A stretch of 43,801 nt of DNA from Virgibacillus chiguensis. GTDB lineage: Bacteria > Bacillota > Bacilli > Bacillales > Amphibacillaceae. Positions 16,171-24,297 of this stretch are shown piece by piece (the first letter of the stretch is position 1; each line of letters begins with the position of its first letter). The stretch covers positions 75,137 to 118,937 of the forward strand of contig NZ_FQXD01000004.1 of assembly GCF_900129865.1 (NCBI RefSeq), written 5' to 3'. The translations under genes were made by a program, and so were the position numbers. A model generated the notes under the pieces. That model ran no database searches. It saw only the letters and a list, made by a program, of their open reading frames with translations, and was not told the DNA's origin.

Positions 16171-16173
16171 CTT

Positions 16174-16432
16174 GTCTAGGAAATTACACTAGCGTTGCAT
16201 AAACTAACTAATTTATATAGCCACGTCCGGCTCCAGCGCCCAGCAACTAGGCGACTTCACTCCATTGCCTTCCGATAAGTCATCATCGGTTCGTTCTAAA
16301 TGGGAAGGCCGACTAAAGACGGGCTTGCCGGAGGGCGCCGGCATACTCCTGTTGCAGTAGCACGGTTCCTAAAACTTTCGTTGGTTCGTTCCACTCGCTA
16401 CGTTGCTAACCGGGCTCCCCGAGCCTTTGTTC
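16174..16432 (+). repeat. R3 dispersed structured repeat, copy 2
   Basis: Same start (GTCTAGGAAATTACACTAG) and end (GAGCCTTTGTTC) as 2280-2529. CCGGCTCC (16227-16234) can pair with GGA-GGGC-GCCGG (16330-16341, GGGC bulged). In copy 3 the same positions read TTC and GAA, keeping the pairing. No gene is supported in it. Confidence 0.85.
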
Positions 16433-16607
16433 AAGATCGTTCGCTGTTAATTGGAAGAAGCTACCTTACAAAGTGCAAGCTCTCTTTAGTTTTAAGAACC
16501 TATTTTTAAAATAATTAGTGACTTGTAATCCATATCAGATGATGTGGTTATTTTTTTTCGTGTTGTAAATACTACGACTAATTATTTAAGCGAGGAGGCA
16601 GGTTAGC

Positions 16608-17474
16608 ATGGAACAAAATTTTCATCAACGTGAACATGACAAATTTGTTCCGATGACCTCCATTACAAGTGGAGGCGGTGTACAGGTGAAAGCCGATATA
16701 TACTATTATACGGATCAAATGGTAAATATTGGTTTTGTAGGTCATCCTGAAAAAGGGGAATGGGTGCTTATCGATGCTGGATTACCTCATGCAGCTTCAG
16801 AAATTAAATCGGTTGTTGTAGACCGATTTGGAAAAGGTAGTAAGCCAGCTGCAATTCTGTTGACGCATGCTCATTTTGATCATGTAGGAGGGTTAGCTGC
16901 CTTATTGGAGGAGTGGGATGTTCCTATTTATGCACATTCTAAAGAACTCCCTTACTTACGTGGTGAAAAAAGCTACCCAAAACCGGACACGAGCGTAGAA
17001 GGTGGTCTACTAGCGAAAATGGCTAACCTATATCCGAATGAGCCGATTGATTTAGGTAATGCGGTGCAAGCCCTTCCTGAAAACAATCAAGTTCCTCATT
17101 TAGAAAATTGGAAATGGGTACATACGCCAGGACATACACCTGGTCATGTATCTTTTTATCGAGAGAATGATCGGCTATTGTTTTCAGGAGATGCGTTCAT
17201 TACTGTAAGACAGGATTCATTTTATCGTGTGCTGATGCAAACAGCGGAAGTGAATGGACCACCTAGATACTATACAACCGACTGGAAAGCAGCATTTGAA
17301 TCTGTACAAAAATTAGCAGAACTAAACCCTGAAATAGTGGTACCAGGCCATGGTGTGAGTATGAAAGGTAAAAAGTTAAAAAACGGCTTGGACAGGCTTG
17401 TTGAACAATTTACAGATCTAGCTATACCTGATTATGGAAAGTATGTAGATAAAGAAAATAACTTATATCAATAA
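16608..17474 (+). CDS. MBL-fold metallo-hydrolase
   Basis: A 288-residue metallo-beta-lactamase-fold enzyme. The di-metal site motif is THAHFDHVGG (H87, H89, D91, H92), followed by HTPGHTPGHVSF, the GDAFI Asp and a final VPGHG. This set is typical of hydrolytic MBL proteins, including lactonases and uncharacterised Bacillus relatives; the substrate is not predictable. No signal peptide, so probably cytoplasmic. GAGGAGG lies upstream of the ATG. It is preceded by the R4-R3 repeat block and has its own terminator, so it appears monocistronic. Confidence 0.93.
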   Translation: MEQNFHQREHDKFVPMTSITSGGGVQVKADIYYYTDQMVNIGFVGHPEKGEWVLIDAGLPHAASEIKSVVVDRFGKGSKPAAILLTHAHFDHVGGLAALLEEWDVPIYAHSKELPYLRGEKSYPKPDTSVEGGLLAKMANLYPNEPIDLGNAVQALPENNQVPHLENWKWVHTPGHTPGHVSFYRENDRLLFSGDAFITVRQDSFYRVLMQTAEVNGPPRYYTTDWKAAFESVQKLAELNPEIVVPGHGVSMKGKKLKNGLDRLVEQFTDLAIPDYGKYVDKENNLYQ

Positions 17475-17513
17475 CGTGTCAAGTAAATTCCTTTGTTCAC
17501 TATAGGAAGAATG

Positions 17514-17575
17514 AAGAGGTGCGATTATAGCAGTAATCACACCCTCTTTTTTACTTTATTATAAAAAAGAGGGTG
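17514..17575 (+). terminator. Terminator after the MBL-fold gene, with an overlapping second hairpin
   Basis: AGAGGTGCGATTA pairs with TAATCACACCCTCT (17514-17546, one bulge), followed by TTTTTT: a good terminator for the + strand. The 3' arm CACCCTCTTTTTT (17539-17552) can instead pair with AAAAAAGAGGGTG (17562-17574), a hairpin that would terminate minus-strand transcription. Confidence 0.75.
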
Positions 17576-17889
17576 CAAGCTATAGTTTTCCTACAGAAAC
17601 TTAGAAAAGCCATTTTATCAAGAGGAAAGGATAAGCTTATTAAGTGCTCCCTGCTACATGTAAAATCTATTCTTATATTGTATTGATATGTACCAACAAA
17701 TTGAGGATCTAAAACACCAGCTTCTATAAATTTAACGAAAAGCCGAGTTTATAGAGAGTTAATTAGTTGTAACTTTTATTAAATGCTCTAAACATATTGT
17801 GGTTTATGTCGTTATGCCTCTTGGATAAGCAGGATTGTTCATGCAATGGGAATAGCTATGCTACAATGAATTGAAAGTGAGGTGTATGT
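17576..17889. other. Intergenic stretch before the DsbA-like gene
   Basis: About 310 AT-rich bases. A reverse-oriented short R4-like motif (TATAGTTTTCCTACAG) occurs near 17580. No gene or clear promoter was found, other than the GTGAGGTG ribosome binding site at the end. Confidence 0.45.
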
Positions 17890-18615
17890 ATGAAGATTGA
17901 GATATGGTCTGATTTCGTTTGCCCTTTTTGTTATATTGGAAAGAGAAAATTGGAGCAATCCTTAGAAACATTTGCATATCGTAATGATATTGTTGTTGAG
18001 TTTAAAAGTTATCAATTAGATCCTAACGCAGAAGAAAAGCCAAATCAAAATATGTATGAATATCTCTCAAATACAAAAGGGATTCCCATAGAACAAATAA
18101 AGCAAATGAGTAAACAGATAGAAAAGCAAGCAGCAGATGTAGGGCTGACATATCATTTTGATACCATGCAGCATACAAACACGTTTACGGCTCACCGCTT
18201 AGTAAAGTATGCAGCACGTCTGGGCAAAGGTAATAACATGGCTGAAGCGTTGATGCATGCTTTTTTCACTGATTCTCAATTAATCAGTGATCATGAAACA
18301 TTACAGACCCTTGCTAGTAAAGTCGGTTTAAATAAAAAGAACGTCGCTGAGGTTATTTGTACGAATAGCTATGCTAGAGATGTAAAACACGACCAACATC
18401 AAGCGAGAGAAATGGGCGTTAAAGGGGTTCCGTTTTTTGTTTTTAATGAAAAATATGCGCTGTCTGGCGCGCAACCAAAAGAGGTTTTTGACCAGGTTTT
18501 GGAACAAGTTTGGCAAGAAGCGAAAATGGAAAACAGACTTCAATCATTGAACCCTAAAGGGTCAAAAACAATGTACTGTACAGATGAGGGTTGTTGTGAA
18601 ATGGAAGAAGAATAA
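17890..18615 (+). CDS. DsbA-family oxidoreductase (FrnE/YwbO-like)
   Basis: A 241-residue thioredoxin-fold protein with an inserted helical domain. The redox motif CPFC is at residues 11-14 within WSDFVCPFCYIGK. The cis-Pro loop is GVKGVPFFVF near residue 180, followed by LSGAQP. No signal peptide, so it acts in the cytoplasm, as FrnE-type proteins do (disulfide or polyketide-type chemistry, stress tolerance). The C-terminal tail carries an extra C-x4-CC group (CTDEGCC), which may bind metal or take part in redox. GTGAGGTG precedes the ATG. Own terminator at 18632. Confidence 0.92.
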   Translation: MKIEIWSDFVCPFCYIGKRKLEQSLETFAYRNDIVVEFKSYQLDPNAEEKPNQNMYEYLSNTKGIPIEQIKQMSKQIEKQAADVGLTYHFDTMQHTNTFTAHRLVKYAARLGKGNNMAEALMHAFFTDSQLISDHETLQTLASKVGLNKKNVAEVICTNSYARDVKHDQHQAREMGVKGVPFFVFNEKYALSGAQPKEVFDQVLEQVWQEAKMENRLQSLNPKGSKTMYCTDEGCCEMEEE

Positions 18616-18631
18616 ATAAACATGTTATTGG

Positions 18632-18671
18632 AAGCAGGTATCCTTTTAAAAATGTAGGAACCTGCTTTTTT
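18632..18671 (+). terminator. Rho-independent terminator of the DsbA-like gene
   Basis: AAGCAGGT..TCC pairs with GGA.ACCTGCTT across an AT-rich loop and runs into TTTTTT, 16 bases after the stop codon. Confidence 0.85.
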
Positions 18672-18835
18672 AGTTATAGGAAGTCGCTTAACTTACTATG
18701 AAGCAACTTCTTTATAAATACATCTCCCACAATCAACAAACTGCTTAGTCTTCTTCTAAATATTCTTCCTTTCTTCAATCTTTACTTCCATTTATCCTGT
18801 GAGTCCATGAGCAAGCGATTTTTGGCATTTTTTCA

Positions 18836-18930
18836 TTGACGTAATGAGGAAATCTGTTATACTATTACTTGAATCTAATTGATAATGAATATCATTATTG
18901 ATTAGAACGAATCAAAGATAATAATGATTC
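18836..18930 (+). promoter_or_regulatory. Iron-regulated promoter with Fur box (yclNOPQ operon)
   Basis: TTGACG (18836-18841), a 16-bp spacer, then TATACT (18858-18863): a strong sigma-A promoter. TGATAATGAATATCA at 18880-18894 fits the 7-1-7 Fur consensus (TGATAATnATTATCA) at 13 of 14 positions and lies over the expected transcription start. A weaker second site (AGATAATAATGATTC, about 18916-18930) follows. Fur with iron would block expression. Confidence 0.85.
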
Positions 18931-18967
18931 TAAACAAAATGGGGAAGTGGAAAGTGAAGGGCAGTCT

Positions 18968-19921
18968 ATGAAAATACGATATCTAACAATCATATTAATT
19001 ATACTTTCCTTTGCATCTATCTTTGTTGGTGTATCAAACGTTTCTCCGCTAGATATATTTCAGCTAACGGAGGAGCAGGCAAAAGTATTAATGGTTTCAA
19101 GAGTTCCGAGACTTTTAAGTATTTTAATTGCTGGTATGAGCATGAGTATTTGCGGCTTAATTATGCAACAATTAAGCAGAAATAAATTTGTATCGCCAAC
19201 AACGGCAGGAACATTGGATTCCGCCAGACTTGGAATATTAGTATCCATGGTGTTATTTACCTCTGCGAATCCATTTGAAAAGATGCTTGTTTCTTTTGCT
19301 TTTGCTCTGTTAGGTACGTTTGCATTTATGAAGATACTGGAAAAAGTAAAATTTAAAGATGCGATATTCATCCCATTAATTGGTTTAATGTTTGGAAATA
19401 TTGTTAGTTCCATGTCTACCTTTATTGCTTATCGTTATGATTTAATTCAAAACATCTCGTCATGGATGCAAGGTGATTTTTCCATGATTATGACAGGGAA
19501 TTACGAGCTCATGTTTGTCAGCATTCCAATATTAATTATTGCTTTCTTTTATGCAAATAAATTTACAATTGCTGGTATGGGTGAAGATTTTTCCAAAAAC
19601 CTTGGATTAAACTATCGACAAGTCGTCAATTTGGGTTTAATTATCGTAGCACTTGTAACCGCATCCGTTGTATTGGCAGTTGGAATGATTCCATTTTTAG
19701 GATTAATTATTCCTAATATTGTGACTATATACCAAGGGGATCATTTGAAAAAAAGTTTGCTACATACCGCATTGTTAGGAGCCATTTTCGTTCTTATTTG
19801 TGATATTATCGGTCGAATTATTATTTATCCATATGAAATACCGATAAGTTTAACGGTAGGGGTCATCGGTAGCGGATTATTTATTTATCTGCTCTTTAGG
19901 AGAAAAAAATATGGGATATAA
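18968..19921 (+). CDS. yclN: Iron-siderophore ABC transporter permease (YclN/FecCD type)
   Basis: A 317-residue FecCD-family permease with about nine to ten membrane helices, including the conserved G-x-x-MSICGLIMQQL and GMIPFLGLIIPNI segments. It forms the membrane channel with the next gene. The order permease-permease-ATPase-binding protein and the sequence match Bacillus yclNOPQ, the petrobactin-type uptake system; the exact siderophore is inferred. The start at 18968 has AAGGG six bases upstream; a GTG at 18947 is possible (324 aa) but is badly spaced from its purine run. Its 3' end overlaps the next start by 11 bases. Controlled by the Fur box upstream. Confidence 0.93.
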   Translation: MKIRYLTIILIILSFASIFVGVSNVSPLDIFQLTEEQAKVLMVSRVPRLLSILIAGMSMSICGLIMQQLSRNKFVSPTTAGTLDSARLGILVSMVLFTSANPFEKMLVSFAFALLGTFAFMKILEKVKFKDAIFIPLIGLMFGNIVSSMSTFIAYRYDLIQNISSWMQGDFSMIMTGNYELMFVSIPILIIAFFYANKFTIAGMGEDFSKNLGLNYRQVVNLGLIIVALVTASVVLAVGMIPFLGLIIPNIVTIYQGDHLKKSLLHTALLGAIFVLICDIIGRIIIYPYEIPISLTVGVIGSGLFIYLLFRRKKYGI

Positions 19922-20861
19922 ACAGAAGACAATTATTCTAACTCTCATCGCTATATTATTGACATTGCTTTATATTTTTTATGACCTTACTGGAAATATT
20001 GGATACATTCTACCGAGACGTATCATTAAAGTTGTGGCGATTCTTTTAACAGGGGCTGCGATTGGATTTGCGACAACGATTTTTATGACAATAACGAATA
20101 ATCGTATTTTAACACCAAGTGTATTAGGACTGGATTCCCTTTACCTCTTGATCCAAACAGCTATTATCTTTGTAGTAGGGGCTAATTCGTTAGTTATGAT
20201 GAATAGCCATGTGAATTACCTCGTTTCCATTGGAGGAATGGTTGTATTTTCATTACTCCTATACCGGTTGTTATTTTCAAGCGAGCAAAATAATATTTAT
20301 TTTCTGTTACTTGTAGGAATGATCTTAGGAACTTTTTTCAGTAGTATTACTTCATTTATGCAAGTGTTAATTGATCCGAATGAGTTCATGGTAGCTCAAG
20401 ATCGAATGTTTGCCAGCGTAAACAACGTAAACACAGACCTTGTCTATATATCTGTCGTTCTATTTGTACTCCTTCTTGTTTATATGATGCGTTATTACAA
20501 ATACTTAGATGTATTGGCACTTGGGAAAGATAACGCGGTTAACTTAGGAGTTCCTTATGGAAGAGTCGTCAAGCATTTACTCGTTATCGTTGCTGTATTT
20601 ATTTCGATGGCTACAGCTTTAGTAGGACCGATGACGTTTTTAGGGTTATTAGTTGTTAACTTAGCTTATGAATTTTTAAAGACATTCCGTCATTTTTATA
20701 TTTTAATTGGTTCCATGCTCATAAGTATTATTGCATTAATTGGCGGACAGTTTATTGTAGAAGAAGTATTTACCTTTAAAACGACGATTAGTGTCATTAT
20801 AAACTTTATCGGTGGTATTTACTTTATTTATCTTTTGTTAAAGGAGAATAAATCATGGTAG
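19911..20861 (+). CDS. yclO: Iron-siderophore ABC transporter permease (YclO/FecCD type)
   Basis: A 316-residue FecCD permease, the partner of the preceding gene. It has about nine hydrophobic helices, the LTGAAIGFATTIFMTITNNR segment near residue 45 and the family GPMTFLGLLVVNLAYE stretch near residue 245, which contacts the ATPase. AGGAG precedes the ATG by eight bases. Start and stop overlap both neighbours (11 and 7 bases), showing translational coupling. Part of the Fur-regulated transporter. Confidence 0.93.
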   Translation: MGYKQKTIILTLIAILLTLLYIFYDLTGNIGYILPRRIIKVVAILLTGAAIGFATTIFMTITNNRILTPSVLGLDSLYLLIQTAIIFVVGANSLVMMNSHVNYLVSIGGMVVFSLLLYRLLFSSEQNNIYFLLLVGMILGTFFSSITSFMQVLIDPNEFMVAQDRMFASVNNVNTDLVYISVVLFVLLLVYMMRYYKYLDVLALGKDNAVNLGVPYGRVVKHLLVIVAVFISMATALVGPMTFLGLLVVNLAYEFLKTFRHFYILIGSMLISIIALIGGQFIVEEVFTFKTTISVIINFIGGIYFIYLLLKENKSW

Positions 20862-21610
20862 ATATTAAAAATGTATTTAAGTCATTTAACCAGAAGAAAG
20901 TGATTGAAGATGTGTCTCTGACGATTGAAAAAGGAAAGATTACTTCCTTTATTGGTCCAAACGGTGCAGGGAAGAGTACGTTGATCTCTATGGTTAGTCG
21001 CCTTATCGCAAAAGATAATGGGGATATCTCGATAGACGGAAAAGACATTATGCAAACGAAAAGCAATGAGCTAGCGAAAAAAATATCCATTTTAAAACAA
21101 TCTAACTCCATTAATTTAAAATTAACGGTACGTGAGCTCGTATCTTTTGGGCGCTTCCCCTATTCTCAAGGTAAATTAAATGATTACGATTGGGAAAAAG
21201 TTGATGAGGCGATTGATTATATGGAACTGCGCGATATGCAAGATAAGTTTCTAGATCAGCTTAGTGGTGGGCAAAGACAACGAGCACACATCGCCATGGT
21301 CATTGCGCAGGATACGGAATATATTTTGTTAGATGAGCCGTTAAATAATTTAGATATGCGCCATTCTGTGCAAATTATGAAAACGTTGCGTAATTTAGTG
21401 GATGAGCTTGGCAAAACTGTTTTAATTGTTATTCATGATATTAATTTTGCTTCTTGTTATTCGGATAATATTGTCGCGTTAAAGGATGGAAAAGTCGTTA
21501 AGCAAGGAAGAGCATGCGATGTCATTGATAAATGTGTATTAAAAGATATCTATGACATGGATATTGACATTAAGGATATAGATAATAAACGAATCTGTGT
21601 TTACTTTTAA
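20855..21610 (+). CDS. yclP: Iron-siderophore ABC transporter ATP-binding protein (YclP type)
   Basis: A 251-residue ABC ATPase that powers siderophore import. Walker A GPNGAGKST (about 33-41), signature LSGGQRQRAHIAM, Walker B YILLDEPLNNLD and switch His in VIHDINFA are all intact. It is of the FecE type with the usual length. GGAG is eight bases before the ATG, and the start overlaps yclO. The binding-protein gene follows after a 284-base gap that contains an inverted repeat, unlike the tight spacing within N-O-P. Confidence 0.94.
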   Translation: MVDIKNVFKSFNQKKVIEDVSLTIEKGKITSFIGPNGAGKSTLISMVSRLIAKDNGDISIDGKDIMQTKSNELAKKISILKQSNSINLKLTVRELVSFGRFPYSQGKLNDYDWEKVDEAIDYMELRDMQDKFLDQLSGGQRQRAHIAMVIAQDTEYILLDEPLNNLDMRHSVQIMKTLRNLVDELGKTVLIVIHDINFASCYSDNIVALKDGKVVKQGRACDVIDKCVLKDIYDMDIDIKDIDNKRICVYF

Positions 21611-21649
21611 TGGGGGAAGGCTAGTTTGAAAAACAAAATAAAAATCCCA

Positions 21650-21682
21650 CATCATGACTGACGACCAAGCCAAGTCATGATG
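21650..21682. other. Inverted repeat between yclP and yclQ
   Basis: CATCATGACT (21650-21659) and AGTCATGATG (21673-21682) form a perfect 10-bp stem around a 13-base loop containing GACCAAGCC. No T-run follows. It could stop or stabilise transcript ends so that yclQ is expressed differently from yclNOP. The loop resembles the 3' hairpin of R4, and a further R4-like stretch (CCGAGTTTTCCTGAAGCAT) lies near 21809. Confidence 0.55.
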
Positions 21683-21894
21683 AAGGATAGCGTATACATC
21701 TATTTTAACGAATGGATGTCGAAAGGTAAATGAATTTGCCTTATCTTGTCTGTAGGAAAATAGGAAACGGTTGGGTTGATGTACATATAACGCATTGTGT
21801 GAAATCCGAGTTTTCCTGAAGCATTTATAAGTATGATTAGAAATATTCTATGAACAATACTTAAGCAAAATAACAAAGAAAGAGGAGATTATAT

Positions 21895-22857
21895 ATGTTG
21901 AAAAAAACTGTATGGCTTATATTTGCAAGTTTGCTCGTGTTAACTTTAGCGGCTTGTGGTTCAAATAGTGAAGAAAAAGATAGTAGTAATAGTAAAGGTT
22001 CCGATGCGAAAGAGTCGGAAACAATGGAGATTAAACAAGAGCTTGGTGATACAGAAGTTCCCAAAAATCCTGAAAATGTTGTGGTGTTCGACTATGGTGT
22101 GCTTGATTCATTGGATATATTAGGGATTGATGTTGCAGGTGTAGCTAAAGGTGGTTTAATCCCATCTTATTTAGACAAGTATGCAAGTGATGACTATGAA
22201 AATATCGGTAGCTTGAAAGAGCCGGATTTTGAAAAAATTGCTGAGATTAATCCAGATGTTATTTTCATATCGGGTCGACAGTCCCCTGTTTATGATCAAT
22301 TAGCTGAAATTGCTCCGACTGTTTATTTAGGTGTAGATCCAGCTAACTATATGGAGTCTTTCAAAGCAAATATGAACACACTAGGTGAGATTTTTGATAA
22401 GCAAGCAGAAGTAGAAGAAGAGCTTGCTGCTATTGATGCATCTATTGAAGAAGTGAAAGCGAAAGCGGAAGAAATGGATCAAAAAGCGCTTATAACACTA
22501 GCTAATGATGATAAAATCAGTGCATATGGCCCTAGCTCCCGTTTTGGATTAATCCATGATGTTTTTGGTGTTCCTCCAGTAGATGAAAACATCGAAGCGT
22601 CTACACATGGTATGAACGTTTCTTTTGAATACGTCATGGAGCAAAACCCTGATTTACTGTATGTGATCGATCGTAGTGCAGCGATTGGCGAAGAACCAGC
22701 TGCTAAAAATTTGGTCGAAAATGAATTAGTAAAAGGAACGAAAGCATATAAAAATGACAACATTGCTTACTTAGATCCAGAATTCTGGTATCTGTCCGGT
22801 GGTGGACTCGTCTCTGTCCAAGAAATGATTAAAGAAGTAGAAGCAAGCTTAGAATAA
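21895..22857 (+). CDS. yclQ: Iron-siderophore substrate-binding lipoprotein (YclQ type)
   Basis: A 320-residue lipoprotein. The signal peptide ends in the lipobox LAAC (Cys at about residue 21), followed by a Ser/Lys/Glu-rich linker, then a FecB/periplasmic-binding domain (VVVFDYGVLDSLDILGI, then EINPDVIFISGR and a final PEFWYLSGGG). It captures ferric siderophore outside the cell and delivers it to YclNO. AGAGGAG precedes the ATG. It is the last gene of the Fur-regulated locus and is followed by a strong terminator. Confidence 0.95.
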   Translation: MLKKTVWLIFASLLVLTLAACGSNSEEKDSSNSKGSDAKESETMEIKQELGDTEVPKNPENVVVFDYGVLDSLDILGIDVAGVAKGGLIPSYLDKYASDDYENIGSLKEPDFEKIAEINPDVIFISGRQSPVYDQLAEIAPTVYLGVDPANYMESFKANMNTLGEIFDKQAEVEEELAAIDASIEEVKAKAEEMDQKALITLANDDKISAYGPSSRFGLIHDVFGVPPVDENIEASTHGMNVSFEYVMEQNPDLLYVIDRSAAIGEEPAAKNLVENELVKGTKAYKNDNIAYLDPEFWYLSGGGLVSVQEMIKEVEASLE

Positions 22858-22869
22858 AAGGATTTGTAC

Positions 22870-22902
22870 AAACAAGCCGAACAGTGATTGTTCGGCTTGT
22901 TT
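22870..22902 (+). terminator. Terminator of the ycl operon
   Basis: AAACAAGCCGAACA and TGTTCGGCTTGTTT form a perfect 14-bp stem with a five-base loop, 12 bases after the yclQ stop. The T residues are within the stem end, and the following sequence is TGCTATATAGG. Confidence 0.8.
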
Positions 22903-23280
22903 GCTATATAGGAAAGCCTATTTTTTATTCAAAATTGTATTTATTCATTCAAAACGCCCGCATTTCCTATTCCATTTATAGTAGCATCCTTCGTTGTTTA
23001 TTTATCTTTTTACGTTATAGTTTTGCATATATTCTATTCATATGTCCTATCTATTTGAACTGTATATTAAATGTAGTGTAGAATGAATCAAGTAACAAAT
23101 ACCAAGTTGTGGCACAATAATGGAATAAATCTCTTATTTGTTGTTCAACTGTAAAGATAGGTGTTAAAACGAGACATAGTAGCTTTTTAAGACGATGATG
23201 TAAATGAAGCTACTTGCAAAGTTTGGACAAAATATGTTTGAATGAAAGGACATTCATAACGAGAAAGAGGGATGGATCGA
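22903..23280. other. AT-rich intergenic stretch before the SurA_N lipoprotein gene
   Basis: About 380 bases. An R4-like TATATAGGAAAGCCTA lies at the left end. TTGAAC (23055-23060) with TAGAAT (23079-23084) at 18-bp spacing is a weak promoter candidate. No gene is supported. Confidence 0.4.
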
Positions 23281-24006
23281 ATGAAAAAGTGGATTATATT
23301 TGCGATTACGATAACGCTAGTATTCCTACTAGCTGCCTGCGGAGGAGATAATGAAGAAGATAAAACCGCAGAACAAGATGAGCAACAAGAAGAAGGCAAT
23401 ACAGAAGAGGGAGGAGAAAAGCCTGAACCTGTTAAAATAACAGATAAGGAAAAAGTTGATGATGGAGAAACAGTTGTTTCCGTAAATGGCGAAGAAATTA
23501 AAGGTGATCGTTATAACCCAGCTTATTTACAGTTAAAAACAATGAATACGCAATTCAATCAAGATGTTAATGAGGATCAACTAAAAAAACAAACGTTAGA
23601 TATGCTTATAAACCAGCAATTAATTAATCAAGATGCTGCTGATAAAGGCATCGAAGTATCTAATGATGACGTGCAGAAAGAATTTGATACGATTAAAAAA
23701 GAAGGCGAAGATCGTTTAAGCACTGCACTAGAGCAGTTCCAGCTTAATGAAGATCAGTTTAAAAACATGCTAAGAGATAATCTAATTACTTCTCAATATT
23801 TAGATGCTGAATTTGACATCAAAGTAACAGATAAAGAAGTGGAAGATTATTATAAACAAATGAAAGAACAAAATGAAGAAATAGGTAAGTTGGAAGATGT
23901 AAAAGATCAAATCAAACAAACCTTGAAGGATGAAAAAACAAACGAACAATTGCAAAAGCGAGTAGATAAATTAAAAGAAGACGCTGATGTAGAGACAATG
24001 ATATAA
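23281..24006 (+). CDS. SurA N-terminal-domain lipoprotein (PrsA-like, without rotamase domain)
   Basis: A 241-residue lipoprotein. The signal peptide ends in the lipobox LLAAC, then a very acidic low-complexity linker (about 22-55). A SurA_N/trigger-factor-like helical chaperone region follows (VVSVNGEEIKGDRYNPAY through TDKEVEDYYKQMKEQ). The parvulin PPIase domain of true PrsA, normally inserted near the end, is missing: the helical lobe closes directly with KLEDVKDQIKQTLKDEK. Likely a surface-located folding helper. The start at 23281 is preferred (AGAGGG eight to nine bases upstream) over 23272, which abuts the ribosome binding site. Confidence 0.88.
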   Translation: MKKWIIFAITITLVFLLAACGGDNEEDKTAEQDEQQEEGNTEEGGEKPEPVKITDKEKVDDGETVVSVNGEEIKGDRYNPAYLQLKTMNTQFNQDVNEDQLKKQTLDMLINQQLINQDAADKGIEVSNDDVQKEFDTIKKEGEDRLSTALEQFQLNEDQFKNMLRDNLITSQYLDAEFDIKVTDKEVEDYYKQMKEQNEEIGKLEDVKDQIKQTLKDEKTNEQLQKRVDKLKEDADVETMI

Positions 24007-24084
24007 TCTAATAAGCGTTTCACTACATTATAGGGAACCATTTTGGTCAAACGATGCTTTGTGATCTACGAATCGTGATATACA

Positions 24085-24215
24085 GTGTTATAAAATCCTC
24101 CTTCAAGCATTGGAAAATGCAAATTGGACAAGTTTAAGTGGGAGATAGTAGCACTTGAAATTTTCGTTTGTTGTCTCCTAACAATCAGTGGGGGAAAGAA
24201 CACCACTACTTATGG
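24085..24215 (+). repeat. R5 dispersed repeat copy
   Basis: TTATAAAATCCTCCTTCAAG, ATTGGAAAATGCAAATTGGA, CAAGTTTAAGTGGGAGA and CTAACAATCAGTGGGGGA occur in the same order as in 12455-12640. It occupies the convergent gap between the lipoprotein gene and hisC. Confidence 0.6.
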
Positions 24216-24225
24216 AATACGTTGT

Positions 24226-24261
24226 ATGGGTAACCAGTCTGTTGGCGGTTACCCATTTTTA
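24226..24261 (+). terminator. Rho-independent terminator (plus strand)
   Basis: ATGGGTAACC and GGTTACCCAT form a perfect 10-bp stem, followed by TTTTT. It would end transcripts from the SurA_N lipoprotein gene 220 bases upstream. On the minus strand (after hisC) the T-run is missing. Confidence 0.8.
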
Positions 24262-24297
24262 GATGCGAAAACGATTTCGAAACAAAAGTGAAAGTAT

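Noticed and set aside
16300-16509. 69-codon frame inside R3
   Set aside because: The same DNA element exists elsewhere without this frame; structure, not coding, is conserved.
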